A stretch of DNA of 64,000 nucleotides, taken from Paludibacteraceae bacterium (GTDB taxonomy: Bacteria > Bacteroidota > Bacteroidia > Bacteroidales > Paludibacteraceae). The notes below the pieces were generated by a model. It was not told the origin of the DNA. It made no database searches and saw nothing but the letters and a program-made list of their open reading frames with translations. A program made the position numbers and the translations under genes. Shown in pieces: positions 26,979 through 35,776 of the stretch (positions are counted from its first letter, which is position 1; the number at the start of each line of letters is the position of its first letter). The stretch is taken from NCBI GenBank assembly GCA_017471175.1, contig JAFUVS010000010.1, positions 22,747 through 86,746 on the forward strand, written 5' to 3'.

Positions 26979-28595
26979 TCAGAGTTCTTGTCCTACGGCG
27001 TTGATTTTTTTGTCTTGGATTTGGATTACCATTTGTCCTTTCTCTAACCGTTTGACGGGTTTGAAAGTTGCTTTGAGGGCATCGGAGAGGTCGGTAACGG
27101 GTTTCTTCGGGTCGCGAACGGAAACGTCTTCGAGGTAGGCACCTTCGGCATCTTCTACTTCGGTATTGCCGGAAGCGTCAGCGGTGTAGTATTCGGTTTC
27201 GCCTACGGTGACGGTGTTGTTGTAGATGCTATTGAACATAAGTATGGGATCTACTCCGAAGTCGGCGTTCATACCGGCGAGGTTCATAGCAAATACGAGG
27301 GTTTCGTAGTCCACGCCGACCAGTTCTTCCAACATCGCATTGAAAGCATCGATACCGGCTTGCGCTTCATCGTCATAGTAGAAGACATCTTCGTCTCCGC
27401 GCGAGAGCGCGCACAGAGCTTTGTGCAGGTCTTTGCCTAAGTACTTACGTGCCACTTGGCGCATACCGGCTGCATCGTACTTATCGAGAGCGGAAACATC
27501 AATAATGTCTTTGATTTTGGGGTGTTTGTCCACTTTCTCTTTGATGAGTCCTATGTTCGCATAGAGTTTAGCGGCGAGGGTATTGATGGCACTATTGGCA
27601 AGAACGGTGTCGCGGTCGTAGCCTTCTGCCTGGTACTTGGTTATCTCGTCGCCCATAAGCATAATGAGTCCTTTGTCGGTGTCGAGTGAACCGATACGGA
27701 TGGGACTGGGATAGGAGCTGACCGAGCCGGTAGAGATGTCGTATAGGTCGCCGTTGGCGGTGGTGATATGGGATGCGGTATGGATGTGGGCGTGTCCGGT
27801 GAAGACAACGTGTACGTGTGCGGCGGTGAGTTGTTCTTGAATAGTGGCGAGCGGAATCATACCTTCCGTCATATTGGCGATGTGGTTGATGTCGATAAAG
27901 GCTTGTCCGTTGATATGTTCCATAACGGGATGGTGCGCCATGACGAGGATGTTCTTACGTCCTTCGGCGAGGGCTTTTTCTGTGCATTGTGCGAGGAAAG
28001 CCATCATCCCTTCGGTGAATCCGCCGGCAGATTTATGTCCGCCAATATTGGAGAGGTTGGTATTAAGACCGATGATGGCGATGTCGTCCGCGAAATAGGT
28101 CATATATGCGAGCGAGTCTTCGCCTTTATTTAGGCTCATAACGGCATCGCCGTAGCCGAAGTCGGCATAGAGTTTAGCAAATTCTGCTGCGGTCACATTG
28201 GCTGCTTTGACAGCTTTACCGGAAGAGTAGTCTCTTGCACCCGGGTCGGAAATGTCGTGGTTACCGGGAACGACAAAGACTTCGATACCTGCTTCTTCTA
28301 TTTCGGCGAATTTCTTAGCCACGTATTCGTGGTTTTTCTTTTCGCCGTTGTAGGTAAGGTCGCCCGGAACGAGCAGGAAGTCGGGAGCGTTGTCAATAAC
28401 GCGCTGTACGGCAAGGTCAAAGAGTTCGTGGGAGTGTTCGACCATTTTGGGGTCGGAGTAAAAGACTTCGGGGTGATTTTGATCCCAGAGCGAATTGACC
28501 ATTACGTGCATGTCGCTCATAACCATAAAGTTCTTTTCGTCGGCATACATCATCGTAGTAGCCGCGAGCAAAAGAAAGAGGAGTGTTTTTTTCAT
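26979..28595 (-). CDS. secreted calcineurin-like metallophosphoesterase (distal copy)
   Basis: 538 aa with an N-terminal signal peptide (KTLLFLLLAATTMMYA). The metallophosphoesterase signatures appear in order: SDMHV, PGDLTYNGE, VPGNHDISDPG, MAHHPVMEH and FTGHAHIH, all in the first 290 residues. About 240 further residues form an unrecognised C-terminal region. The enzyme is probably periplasmic or exported; its phosphoester substrate is unknown. It is a tandem paralogue of the next upstream gene (21 bp apart) and shares motif order and length. Its stop codon lies 3 bp from that of the convergent propeller lipoprotein. Confidence 0.88.
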   Translation of the reverse strand: MKKTLLFLLLAATTMMYADEKNFMVMSDMHVMVNSLWDQNHPEVFYSDPKMVEHSHELFDLAVQRVIDNAPDFLLVPGDLTYNGEKKNHEYVAKKFAEIEEAGIEVFVVPGNHDISDPGARDYSSGKAVKAANVTAAEFAKLYADFGYGDAVMSLNKGEDSLAYMTYFADDIAIIGLNTNLSNIGGHKSAGGFTEGMMAFLAQCTEKALAEGRKNILVMAHHPVMEHINGQAFIDINHIANMTEGMIPLATIQEQLTAAHVHVVFTGHAHIHTASHITTANGDLYDISTGSVSSYPSPIRIGSLDTDKGLIMLMGDEITKYQAEGYDRDTVLANSAINTLAAKLYANIGLIKEKVDKHPKIKDIIDVSALDKYDAAGMRQVARKYLGKDLHKALCALSRGDEDVFYYDDEAQAGIDAFNAMLEELVGVDYETLVFAMNLAGMNADFGVDPILMFNSIYNNTVTVGETEYYTADASGNTEVEDAEGAYLEDVSVRDPKKPVTDLSDALKATFKPVKRLEKGQMVIQIQDKKINAVGQEL

Positions 28596-28616
28596 AGTAC
28601 TAAAATTGTATTTGGT

Positions 28617-30224
28617 TTATTGTATTTGTCCGAAGAGGTTGTATTTTTTATTGCAACGGAGTATGAATATTTGTCCGTTTTCGAGGCGTTTGACAGGGCG
28701 CACTGTATCTGAATAGGTGTCGCCGATGGCACTTCTTGATCCTTCGCGCACATTGATGGCACGGAGCGTGGTGCAAGATGCATCGGGTGTAGTGATTTGT
28801 TCGCCGTTGATGGTAACATAGTTGTAGTAGAGGCTACCCAAGAGTGCTTCGGGCATCATAGAGGAGTCGATATTGATACCTTTCTTGGCGAGAGCGGGTT
28901 GGAGGATGGGAAGTGCTTTGGACATATCCATACCTACGATGTCGGTAGCCATCTTGTAGAAAGCATCAACGCCGGCTTGGTAGGCACTGTCGGTATTGAA
29001 ATAGATATTGGCATCCTCATCACCACGCGAGAGGGCGGTGAAGCCGTGATGGATGGCAGGACCCATATAGAGCCACGTAAGGAGTTTGAGACCATCCTTG
29101 TCGATATTGGAGAAAGCACCTCCGCTGAACATCAGTTTGAGCATCGGGTCGGAGTCGATCATTGTTTTGAGTTCGTCCAACTTGGGATAAACGCGCTCAA
29201 TGACGGAGTTGACAGCGGCTTTAGCAAGGACGGTATCGCGGTCGTAGCCTTCTTGTTGGTAACGTGTGATCATTTCGGAGGTGATAGCGAGGTTACCTGT
29301 TTCGGTATTGAGTATGCCGTATCGGATGGGGCTTGGGAAGGCGCAGAGAGCACCGGTGGAGATGTCGTAGAGGTCGCCGTTGGCGGTAGGAACACGGCTG
29401 ATAGTATGGAGGTGTCCGTGACCGGTGAAGACGGCGTGGACGTGAGCGGCTGTGAGATGTTCTTGAATCTCGTTTAGAGGGATCATACCTTCCGAGAGAT
29501 TGGCAATATGGCTGATATCGATCATTGCTTGGTTGTCGATATGCTGCATAATGGGGTGATGTGCCATAAGTATGATATTGGTATGATGGTCGGCGAGAGC
29601 CTTGGCGGTGGATTGGCGAATAAAATCGAGAACGCCTTGCGTTATACCGCCTGCGGACTTATGACCGCCGAGATTGGAGAGATTGGTATTGATACCAATG
29701 ATTGCCATATCATCGGCAGGATAGACCATATAGGACAGAGAATCGGACTCGGTATCTAAACGAAGAACAGCGTCTCCGTAGCCGAAATCGGCATAGAGTT
29801 GCGCAAAGTCTTCGGCAGAGAGGTTGTCTGCTTTGACGGCATTACCGCTTGAGAAATCCTTTGCTCCCGGGTCGGATATGTCGTGATTGCCCGGGATGAC
29901 GAAGACCTGTGTGCCATTGGCTTGGATACGTGCTAACTGAGCGGCAACATATTCGTGGCTTTTGCGCTCGCCGTTGTAGGTGAGGTCGCCCGGGATGAGG
30001 AGGATATCGGGACGGCGTGCGAGGATACGCACTACCGCCGAGTCGAAGAGTTCGACGGAGTGTTCGGGCATCTTGGGGTCGGAGTAGAAAACGGCGGGGT
30101 TGTCGTGATCCCAAAGGGAGTCATCAAGCACGTGCATATCACTGATAACCATTATAGTACGTTCATCAGCGAAGAGGGAAGTTGTACAAAAAATAAGGGA
30201 AAAAAGCAGTAAAAAATGTTTCAT
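28617..30224 (-). CDS. secreted calcineurin-like metallophosphoesterase (proximal copy)
   Basis: 535 aa with a signal peptide (KHFLLLFSLIFCTTSLFA). It has the same motif set as its neighbour: SDMHVLDDSLWD, PGDLTYNGE, IPGNHDISDPGAKD, MAHHPIMQH and FTGHGHLH. The C-terminal region also aligns in layout, so the pair arose by tandem duplication, with clear divergence at protein level. It is the first gene of a two-gene operon, with a -7 box at 30252-30260. The substrate is unknown; nucleotides or phospholipid headgroups are possible. Confidence 0.88.
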   Translation of the reverse strand: MKHFLLLFSLIFCTTSLFADERTIMVISDMHVLDDSLWDHDNPAVFYSDPKMPEHSVELFDSAVVRILARRPDILLIPGDLTYNGERKSHEYVAAQLARIQANGTQVFVIPGNHDISDPGAKDFSSGNAVKADNLSAEDFAQLYADFGYGDAVLRLDTESDSLSYMVYPADDMAIIGINTNLSNLGGHKSAGGITQGVLDFIRQSTAKALADHHTNIILMAHHPIMQHIDNQAMIDISHIANLSEGMIPLNEIQEHLTAAHVHAVFTGHGHLHTISRVPTANGDLYDISTGALCAFPSPIRYGILNTETGNLAITSEMITRYQQEGYDRDTVLAKAAVNSVIERVYPKLDELKTMIDSDPMLKLMFSGGAFSNIDKDGLKLLTWLYMGPAIHHGFTALSRGDEDANIYFNTDSAYQAGVDAFYKMATDIVGMDMSKALPILQPALAKKGINIDSSMMPEALLGSLYYNYVTINGEQITTPDASCTTLRAINVREGSRSAIGDTYSDTVRPVKRLENGQIFILRCNKKYNLFGQIQ

Positions 30225-30251
30225 AGATATGATGATATTAAATATAACGCG

Positions 30252-30260
30252 GCAAAAGTA
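30252..30260 (-). promoter_or_regulatory. -7 box of the metallophosphoesterase operon
   Basis: TACTTTTGC on the minus strand, followed by CGC, lies 28 bp before the ATG at 30224. The 30225-30344 interval holds nothing else recognisable. Confidence 0.65.
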
Positions 30261-30344
30261 GTATAAAAAGCGGTATTACACAGCATTGTGCTTATTTTTT
30301 TATACTTTTCGCATATTCGGGTCTGTTAGGACGAAAAGTGGTTA

Positions 30345-31004
30345 TTAGGGACGAATGACGTGGAAAGAAAATTGGCGGTCGGGAGTCTGACTGAGTTGGA
30401 GGATGGTGCTGGGCTGTGCGGGGTTGAGGTCGTCTTGTCTGTAAGTACATATATAGTCAGCGGCGGAGCGGATGTGCGGGCTGATTTGTCCGAAGAATTG
30501 GGGCGAAGGCTGTCCGCTGATATTGGCGGAAGTGGAAACGAGGGGATGACCGAGGGCGGCGCAGAGGTCGCGTGAAAAGGCTTCGCGAGTAATACGGATG
30601 GCTACTGAGCTGTCGGATGCTTTCAGGAAATCGGGGAGGTGGGTTACTTGGGGGTAGATGATGGTGGTGGGTTTTATCTGATGGTTGGTAGAATGGTCAG
30701 ACTGAATTGTAGATTGGTCTTTTTGATTGGGTGATAGGGGTTGGAGATATGGTATTAAGGCAGTCATTATATCTGCGGGATAGTTGTCAATGGGTACGTA
30801 GCGGCGAAGGGTTGCGAGGCTGTCTATGAGCAGAATGAGGGCTTTGGAGTCGCTACGTTGCTTGATTTGGAAGATACGTCTGACCGCTTCTTCGTTGGTG
30901 GCATCGCAGCCTAATCCCCAGATGGTGTCGGTGGGGTACAGGATAACACCTCCTTGTTGGAGGATGGTGAGTGCGTTCTTCAAATCGTCTGCCTGATAAT
31001 CCAT
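30345..31004 (-). CDS. L-threonylcarbamoyladenylate synthase, TsaC/Sua5/YciO family
   Basis: 219 aa. The YrdC fold begins with ILQQGGVILYPTDTIWGLGCDATNEEAVRRIFQIKQR and ends with STSANISGQPSP. The family makes threonylcarbamoyl-AMP from Thr, bicarbonate and ATP for t6A37 of tRNAs; YciO-type members may differ. An unusual Gln/Ser/Thr-rich segment of about 20 residues (around 100-120) splits the domain and is coded by a low-complexity stretch. It is the last gene of the yicC-gmk-OMP-RR-smpB-tsaC run and starts 11 bp after smpB. Confidence 0.85.
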   Translation of the reverse strand: MDYQADDLKNALTILQQGGVILYPTDTIWGLGCDATNEEAVRRIFQIKQRSDSKALILLIDSLATLRRYVPIDNYPADIMTALIPYLQPLSPNQKDQSTIQSDHSTNHQIKPTTIIYPQVTHLPDFLKASDSSVAIRITREAFSRDLCAALGHPLVSTSANISGQPSPQFFGQISPHIRSAADYICTYRQDDLNPAQPSTILQLSQTPDRQFSFHVIRP

Positions 31005-31015
31005 AAATCTTTGAA

Positions 31016-31456
31016 TTACCTTTTGATATATCTTGCCGTGTCGCGGTCGAGGTCTTTTTCGCGGATGGATTGTCGTTTATCGTAGTTATGTTTGCCTTGT
31101 GCGAGGGCTATCTCCATTTTGGCAAGTCCTTTGTCGTTGAAGAAGATTTTGAGCGGTATGATGGTTTTGCCGCTGTCGGCTACTTGTCGTTCCAAACGTC
31201 TAAGTTCTTGTCGGTTGAGTAGGAGTTTGCGGTTGCGCATTTCGTCGTGGTTGGCGTAGGAGCCGAATTTATAGGGGGCAATACGCATTTGTTTGACCCA
31301 CAGTTCGCCTGCTTCGAATTGGCAGAAAGCATCGGTGAGGGATGCTTTGCCTTCGCGGATGGATTTGATTTCGGTGCCGTAGAGAACGATACCGGCGGTA
31401 AGGCGATTGATAAGAAAGTAGTCGAACGAGGCGCGACGATTGACTATATTGGGCAT
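31016..31456 (-). CDS. smpB: SsrA-binding protein SmpB
   Basis: 146 aa. SmpB binds tmRNA and lets it enter stalled ribosomes for trans-translation. The family core is intact: [35 protein letters not shown]-like [13 protein letters not shown] and the basic C-terminal tail [20 protein letters not shown]. No tmRNA gene was found in the window. It lies 8 bp after the response regulator gene on the same strand. Confidence 0.95.
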   Translation of the reverse strand: MPNIVNRRASFDYFLINRLTAGIVLYGTEIKSIREGKASLTDAFCQFEAGELWVKQMRIAPYKFGSYANHDEMRNRKLLLNRQELRRLERQVADSGKTIIPLKIFFNDKGLAKMEIALAQGKHNYDKRQSIREKDLDRDTARYIKR

Positions 31457-31464
31457 AAGGCAAA

Positions 31465-32145
31465 TTATGATTTATCGATGAGCATATATCCTTTTCCTCT
31501 GACGGGCAGGATTTGGACGGTAGATGTATTGCTGAGGTGGTGGCGTAGTCGGTTGATATAGACGCTGAGTGAGCGCGAGGCGAAGACATCATCTTTCGCC
31601 CAGATGGAGCGCAGGATATGGGAGCGGAGAACAGTTTTGTTTTTGTATCGGCAGAGGAGTAGTAGCAGGTCGCTTTCGCGAACGGAGAGTGTTTGGTTGC
31701 CTAAAAGGTGTTTGGTACCGTCAAAGCGCGTTGCTCCTAACTTAAAGACGGTAGGCATAGAGTCTTCCTTGTCGGGTTCGAGCAAGCGAATGAGGGCTTT
31801 CATACGCGCCAGGAGCAGTTCCATATCCGTAGGAACGGGTATATAGTCCGCTACGCCTGCTCGGAAAGCTGCCACTTGTTCTTCGCGTGACGGTGCAGCA
31901 GTGAGCATCAGGACAGGCAGATGGGGATAGTGGACGCGCAGGGAAGCGGTCAGTTCAAAAGCCTGATTGGCAGTTAGATGTGCGTCAAAGAGACAGAGTT
32001 GAAAGGAACGGGTATTAAGCATCAAAAGCACTTGGGTAGGTTCCATCGTGCCGGAGACCGCAAAGTCTCGTTCGCGGATATAGTCGCTCAACAAGGCGAG
32101 GTAACTCGGGTCGTGGTGGCAGATGAGGATAGCGGGAAGCGACAT
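31465..32145 (-). CDS. OmpR-type response regulator with degenerate receiver
   Basis: 226 aa. An N-terminal receiver-like domain (1-120) is joined to a winged-helix DNA-binding domain (about 130-226, ending [13 protein letters not shown]...RGKGYML). The usual acidic pair at the end of strand 1 is replaced by His10-His11 (ILICHHDP), and the conserved Lys of strand 5 is missing (DYIPVPTD instead of a KP motif). The central Asp54 (CLFDAHL) remains. Phosphorelay control in the standard way is therefore doubtful. No histidine kinase is adjacent. It sits inside a housekeeping/envelope gene run. Confidence 0.88.
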   Translation of the reverse strand: MSLPAILICHHDPSYLALLSDYIRERDFAVSGTMEPTQVLLMLNTRSFQLCLFDAHLTANQAFELTASLRVHYPHLPVLMLTAAPSREEQVAAFRAGVADYIPVPTDMELLLARMKALIRLLEPDKEDSMPTVFKLGATRFDGTKHLLGNQTLSVRESDLLLLLCRYKNKTVLRSHILRSIWAKDDVFASRSLSVYINRLRHHLSNTSTVQILPVRGKGYMLIDKS

Positions 32146-32180
32146 AGTTTAGTTGAGAGTTGAAAGTTGAAAGTGGGAAA
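32146..32180. repeat. short GTTGAAA-type simple repeat
   Basis: GTTGAGAGTTGAAAGTTGAAAGT fills most of the 35-bp gap between the barrel gene and the response regulator. It is the same kind of heptamer-like repeat seen at 35776-35865. Confidence 0.5.
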
Positions 32181-33557
32181 CTAAATACGGAATCCTAAGC
32201 CGGCATCGATAAATTCGGCTTTGAAGATATGGAGTTTAAGTCCGACGTGTAGGAAGAAATGACGGGAGCAGTAGTAGCGCAGGATGAGTTTCTGATAGCA
32301 CCAGCCGTCTTGGTAGTTGCTTGATTTGGCGGGGTTGTAGGCGTAGAAGATACCTCGGTTGAGGGGTTTTCCTCCATTGTTTTTGACATCGGCAAAGGGT
32401 TCGAGGTTTTTGACGGGGTCGTAGAGATAGAAACCGATATGGTATCCGAAGGTGAGGTTGCCGAAGACGAATTCGGGTTGGAGGCTGATGCCTGCGCGAA
32501 GGCAGTTAGTTACCTTACTTGCGTTGAGATACGTCTTGCCATAGTAGGTAATGTGTTTCGTTTGCTCGGAGGCAAAGTCCTTGTAGATAGCGGCGTATGC
32601 TCCGTCGTAGTAGAGATCGGCACCGAGGCCGATGCGGAAGATGCTATAGGGCTGCCAGTAGGCGGCGAGGCTGAAGGAGGCGGTGGGGAACCAGTCGCGG
32701 TCGCGGTAATAGACGCTTCGTGCGCCTGCTCCGAGAGTGAAGTCGATGCCCCATTTCTTGGTAACGCCATCGTGGAGTTTGGAGGGGACATCGGGGTCAG
32801 GACGGTAGTAGTGGAAACCGTTGGTTTTGCGGTCGGGCGTATAGGCGATACCGGCTTCGACGTTGAACATATTGTAGCCTCCGTTGGGGGTCATGATACT
32901 GCCGTTGCTAAGATGTTGCCAGCCGCCGGAGAAAGTGAAGTCCCAGCCTTCGACCAGATTGACATCAAGGTAAAGCCCGCCGGAAAGAAAGACGTTGGCT
33001 ATACTACCGATGGATCGGTTGGCAATGGGTTTGCCTTCTATCTGGTAGGCTTGCCATTTGTATTCGGCGGGAACGGTATTGGCATAGGTGCGATTGACGA
33101 AGGCTACGCCGAGTCCGGGTCGGAGTCCGAAGGTGACGCGTGACTGCCGGACGAGGGGGACATTCAAGTAGGCGTGTGGCGTGAAGACTTGTCCGAGGTA
33201 GCGTTGCTGTCCGAGGTCGAAGACGGAGAAAGCGAGACCTATGGAGGCGTTGTTCCACTGCTGCATGCATTTCCATCTGCCTGTGGGTAGGAACTCGACA
33301 GCCACCGTACCGCCTGTGATGACGGGTCGGTCAAAGCGGAAGTCGCGCACTTTGTCGTCGCGGTTGAGGAAGCCGACAGCACCTGCCATACGGTAGCGCA
33401 ACTGGTAGGAGGTGGCGGTACGTGTTTTGGGATCGGCTTTTCGGTAGAGACGCGGCGTTTTGCCCAACAAGGCAGTCGGGAGAAGGCATAGGATAAGGAG
33501 CAGCGAGATTCGGGTGAAAAGCCCTACCCTACTTTTATGGGGATGATAGATGGTCAT
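32181..33557 (-). CDS. outer-membrane beta-barrel, PagL-like lipid A deacylase/acyloxyacyl hydrolase family
   Basis: 458 aa with an N-terminal hydrophobic signal (ISLLLILCLLPTALLG). Its mid-region has GGWQHLSNGSIMTPNGGYN and then FNVEAGIAY, recalling the His-x-Ser-Asn and downstream Glu pattern of PagL-type lipid A 3-O-deacylases. It is more than twice the length of classical PagL, with a second barrel-like half of unknown role (YSIFRIGLGADLYYDG..., ending LGFRI). Lipid A deacylation is an inference from the motif. It is co-directional with gmk (32 bp gap) and the response regulator. Confidence 0.65.
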   Translation of the reverse strand: MTIYHPHKSRVGLFTRISLLLILCLLPTALLGKTPRLYRKADPKTRTATSYQLRYRMAGAVGFLNRDDKVRDFRFDRPVITGGTVAVEFLPTGRWKCMQQWNNASIGLAFSVFDLGQQRYLGQVFTPHAYLNVPLVRQSRVTFGLRPGLGVAFVNRTYANTVPAEYKWQAYQIEGKPIANRSIGSIANVFLSGGLYLDVNLVEGWDFTFSGGWQHLSNGSIMTPNGGYNMFNVEAGIAYTPDRKTNGFHYYRPDPDVPSKLHDGVTKKWGIDFTLGAGARSVYYRDRDWFPTASFSLAAYWQPYSIFRIGLGADLYYDGAYAAIYKDFASEQTKHITYYGKTYLNASKVTNCLRAGISLQPEFVFGNLTFGYHIGFYLYDPVKNLEPFADVKNNGGKPLNRGIFYAYNPAKSSNYQDGWCYQKLILRYYCSRHFFLHVGLKLHIFKAEFIDAGLGFRI

Positions 33558-33589
33558 CAGACAGGATTACTTGGCTATTTGGGGACAAA

Positions 33590-34159
33590 TCAGTTGGCTT
33601 TTGGTGAGGACAGGAAAGCATTTACTTTGTGCAGGAGTTCCGTTTGTGCTTTATGGAGGTCGTCGTTGACGATAACGAGGTCGAAATTAGTTTGCTCTTT
33701 GAGTTCTTCTTCGGCTTTGAGGACTCGTTCGCGAATTTTTTCGGGTGCGTCCGTGGCGCGGAGGATAAGTCTTTTTTCGAGTTCCGAGATGCTTGGTGGT
33801 GCTACAAAGACAGACAGTGCGCGGTCGCCGAAGATGCGTTTGAGGTTCATACCGCCCTTCACGTCCACATCGAAGACGGCGTGGCAGCCTTTGCTTTCGA
33901 TGCGTTCTATTTCTCGTTTGAGTGTGCCGTAGTAAGTGCCGGCATAGACGTTTTCGTATTCGATGAAGGCATCTTCGCGGATGAGTTGCTCAAACTCGGT
34001 GTCGGAGATAAAGTAGTAGTCAATGCCGTTTTGTTCTTTGCCTCGTGGTGCGCGCGTGGTGCAAGAGACGGAGAACTCGAGGTCGCTGCGTTGCGAGAGG
34101 AGGTAATGGACGAGTGTGGACTTGCCGCTGCCGGACGGTGCTGAAAAGATGAGGATCAT
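33590..34159 (-). CDS. gmk: guanylate kinase
   Basis: 189 aa. It phosphorylates GMP to GDP with ATP. The P-loop is SAPSGSGKST at residues 6-15. The GMP-binding segment (SCTTRAPRGKEQNGIDYYFIS) and the YENVYAGTYYGT motif are intact, and the lid lies in the RLILRATD region. Its ATG overlaps the yicC stop as ATGA, a linkage that is common in bacteria. Confidence 0.96.
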   Translation of the reverse strand: MILIFSAPSGSGKSTLVHYLLSQRSDLEFSVSCTTRAPRGKEQNGIDYYFISDTEFEQLIREDAFIEYENVYAGTYYGTLKREIERIESKGCHAVFDVDVKGGMNLKRIFGDRALSVFVAPPSISELEKRLILRATDAPEKIRERVLKAEEELKEQTNFDLVIVNDDLHKAQTELLHKVNAFLSSPKAN

Positions 34160-35067
34160 AGGACGTTGAGTACTTGTTCTTTGATTTGTTCGAGGAAGTC
34201 TTTCATTTTGACCACGATGATTTGCATTTCGCTATGGTTGGCTTTGGAGCCGAGGGTATTGATTTCGCGTCCCATTTCTTGTGCGATGAAGCCGAGTTTC
34301 TTACCTACGCCGTCGCTTTGTGCGGTATCCATTGTTTCGCGGAAATAGCGGATGTGGTTACGGAGTCGGACTTTTTCTTCGGTGATGTCGAGTTTTTCGA
34401 GGTAGTAGATGAGTTCGGCTTCGAGTCGGTTTTGGTCAACGGATTGTCGGGTTTGTTCGACGAGTTGGTCTAATTGACCGATGAGTCGTTGGCGTATTTT
34501 GTCGATACGTTCTTTTTCGAGGGGTTCGACTTGGCTTAAGAGATGTTCGATGTCGTCTAACTTGTCGGTGAACATTGTCTGCAAGGCTCTGCCCTCTTGG
34601 GTACGAAAGGCGTTGAAGGCTTGGATGGCTTGCCCGAGAGCGTCTTGTAGCAGATGCCATTCGTCATCGTTTATGGAGGCTTCGGCTGCGGTCTGCATCA
34701 CGTCGGGGAGGCGCAGGACGGCTGCAAAGAGAGATTCTTGGGGTGCGCCGAGTTGGGTTTGGAGATCGCGCAACTGATTGTAATAAAATCGGAAAGCGTC
34801 CTTATTGATAGCAGCGAAGGAAGCGGCGGGGCGGTCCTGCGGTGTTTGGCTATCCAAGGGTATGGTAGTGAGCGAGACATCCACTTTGCCGCGAAAGAGG
34901 GCGGCGGCGAGCAGCGAACGAATGTCTTGCTCGCGCAGGCGGAAGAAGGGGGTAAGTTTGAGGGTGAGGTCTAATTGTTTGGAATTGAGACTGCGAATCT
35001 CAAGGAGTGTCTTATGGTCGGCAAAGTTGTATTCGGCTCTGCCGTAGCCGGTCATACTGCAAATCAT
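34156..35067 (-). CDS. yicC: YicC family protein (putative endoribonuclease)
   Basis: 303 aa. It begins ICSMTGYGRAEY, the family N-terminus. The C-terminal DUF1732 part (KKLGFIAQEMGREINTLGSKA) and end (IVVKMKDFLEQIKEQVLNVL) are typical. YicC proteins are linked to RNA turnover; the E. coli member has been described as an endoribonuclease. It is the first gene of the minus-strand operon, with a -7 box 32 bp upstream, divergent from the gene at 35264. Confidence 0.93.
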   Translation of the reverse strand: MICSMTGYGRAEYNFADHKTLLEIRSLNSKQLDLTLKLTPFFRLREQDIRSLLAAALFRGKVDVSLTTIPLDSQTPQDRPAASFAAINKDAFRFYYNQLRDLQTQLGAPQESLFAAVLRLPDVMQTAAEASINDDEWHLLQDALGQAIQAFNAFRTQEGRALQTMFTDKLDDIEHLLSQVEPLEKERIDKIRQRLIGQLDQLVEQTRQSVDQNRLEAELIYYLEKLDITEEKVRLRNHIRYFRETMDTAQSDGVGKKLGFIAQEMGREINTLGSKANHSEMQIIVVKMKDFLEQIKEQVLNVL

Positions 35068-35098
35068 CTCGAAAGTGAGGTTTTTAGAATAGTTGCGG

Positions 35099-35107
35099 GC
35101 AAAGGTA
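35099..35107 (-). promoter_or_regulatory. -7 box of the yicC operon
   Basis: TACCTTTGC on the minus strand, about 32 bp upstream of the yicC ATG. It forms a divergent pair with the box at 35202-35210. Confidence 0.65.
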
Positions 35108-35201
35108 CAACTATTTTGTCAGTTTTGCGTCATCGGCACGTTTTTTTTCGTATGAAACACACATTTTTCGTGCAGAAAGTACTTTTTTCAAATTATATAT
35201 G

Positions 35202-35246
35202 TACTTTTGCGGCGTGAACGGGTTGCCTTGAAGATAGCAGGCAACC
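35202..35246 (+). promoter_or_regulatory. promoter box and 5' mRNA hairpin for the gene at 35264
   Basis: The -7 box TACTTTTGC is at 35202-35210. Transcription should start near 35217, where GGTTGCC (35221-35227) can pair with GGCAACC (35240-35246) to place a 7-bp hairpin at the very 5' end of the mRNA. Confidence 0.55.
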
Positions 35247-35263
35247 GTAAAAAACAGGAAACT

Positions 35264-35776
35264 ATGATAGAGATACTGAAATTTACGATACCTTCGTTGG
35301 TGGTGTTGTTGTGCGTATGGGTAGTGATGCGTTACCTGCTGAAAGGTGAGCAGGAAAGACGGCTGTGGGAGATGAAGAAGAACACGGAGAAAGAGGTGAC
35401 ACCGATTCGTTTGCGTGCTTACGAGCGTTTGGCATTGCTGTTGGACCGCACGGAGCCGGAGCACCTGCTGGCAGATATGGACTTGACGCAGATGACGAAA
35501 GCGGAATTAGAGCAACGATTGCTGCTGACCGTTCGGCGCGAGTGGGAACACAATATGAGTCAGCAGATTTACGTGGGGGATGATGTATGGGCGAAGGTGA
35601 TGCAGGCGCGCGATGAAATAGCCTCGTTCATTCATACGATGGCACTTCAGATGCCTGCCGAGAGTACAACGTTGGACTATGCCAAGGTACTGATGAGTGC
35701 CTATCGGCTGAACGGTACGACACCGCATCAGATAGCGATGGAGGCGTTGAAAGGGGAAGTGAGGGAGATGTGGTGA
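35264..35776 (+). CDS. conserved Bacteroidota membrane-anchored protein (DUF7935-like)
   Basis: 170 aa from the ATG at 35264; the frame is open to 35207, but that region contains the promoter. A single N-terminal membrane helix (ILKFTIPSLVVLLCVWVVMRYLL) is followed by a basic, helical cytoplasmic domain with the conserved pattern IRLRAYERLALLLDRTEP and REWEHNMSQQIYV. I recognise it as a small conserved Bacteroidota family without known function. The DUF assignment is from memory of its layout and is not certain. Confidence 0.7.
   Translation: MIEILKFTIPSLVVLLCVWVVMRYLLKGEQERRLWEMKKNTEKEVTPIRLRAYERLALLLDRTEPEHLLADMDLTQMTKAELEQRLLLTVRREWEHNMSQQIYVGDDVWAKVMQARDEIASFIHTMALQMPAESTTLDYAKVLMSAYRLNGTTPHQIAMEALKGEVREMW

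Noticed and set aside
26860-27138. 92-codon + strand frame bridging the propeller lipoprotein and the metallophosphoesterase
   Set aside because: It overlaps two well-supported genes ending 3 bp apart and has no coding features of its own.
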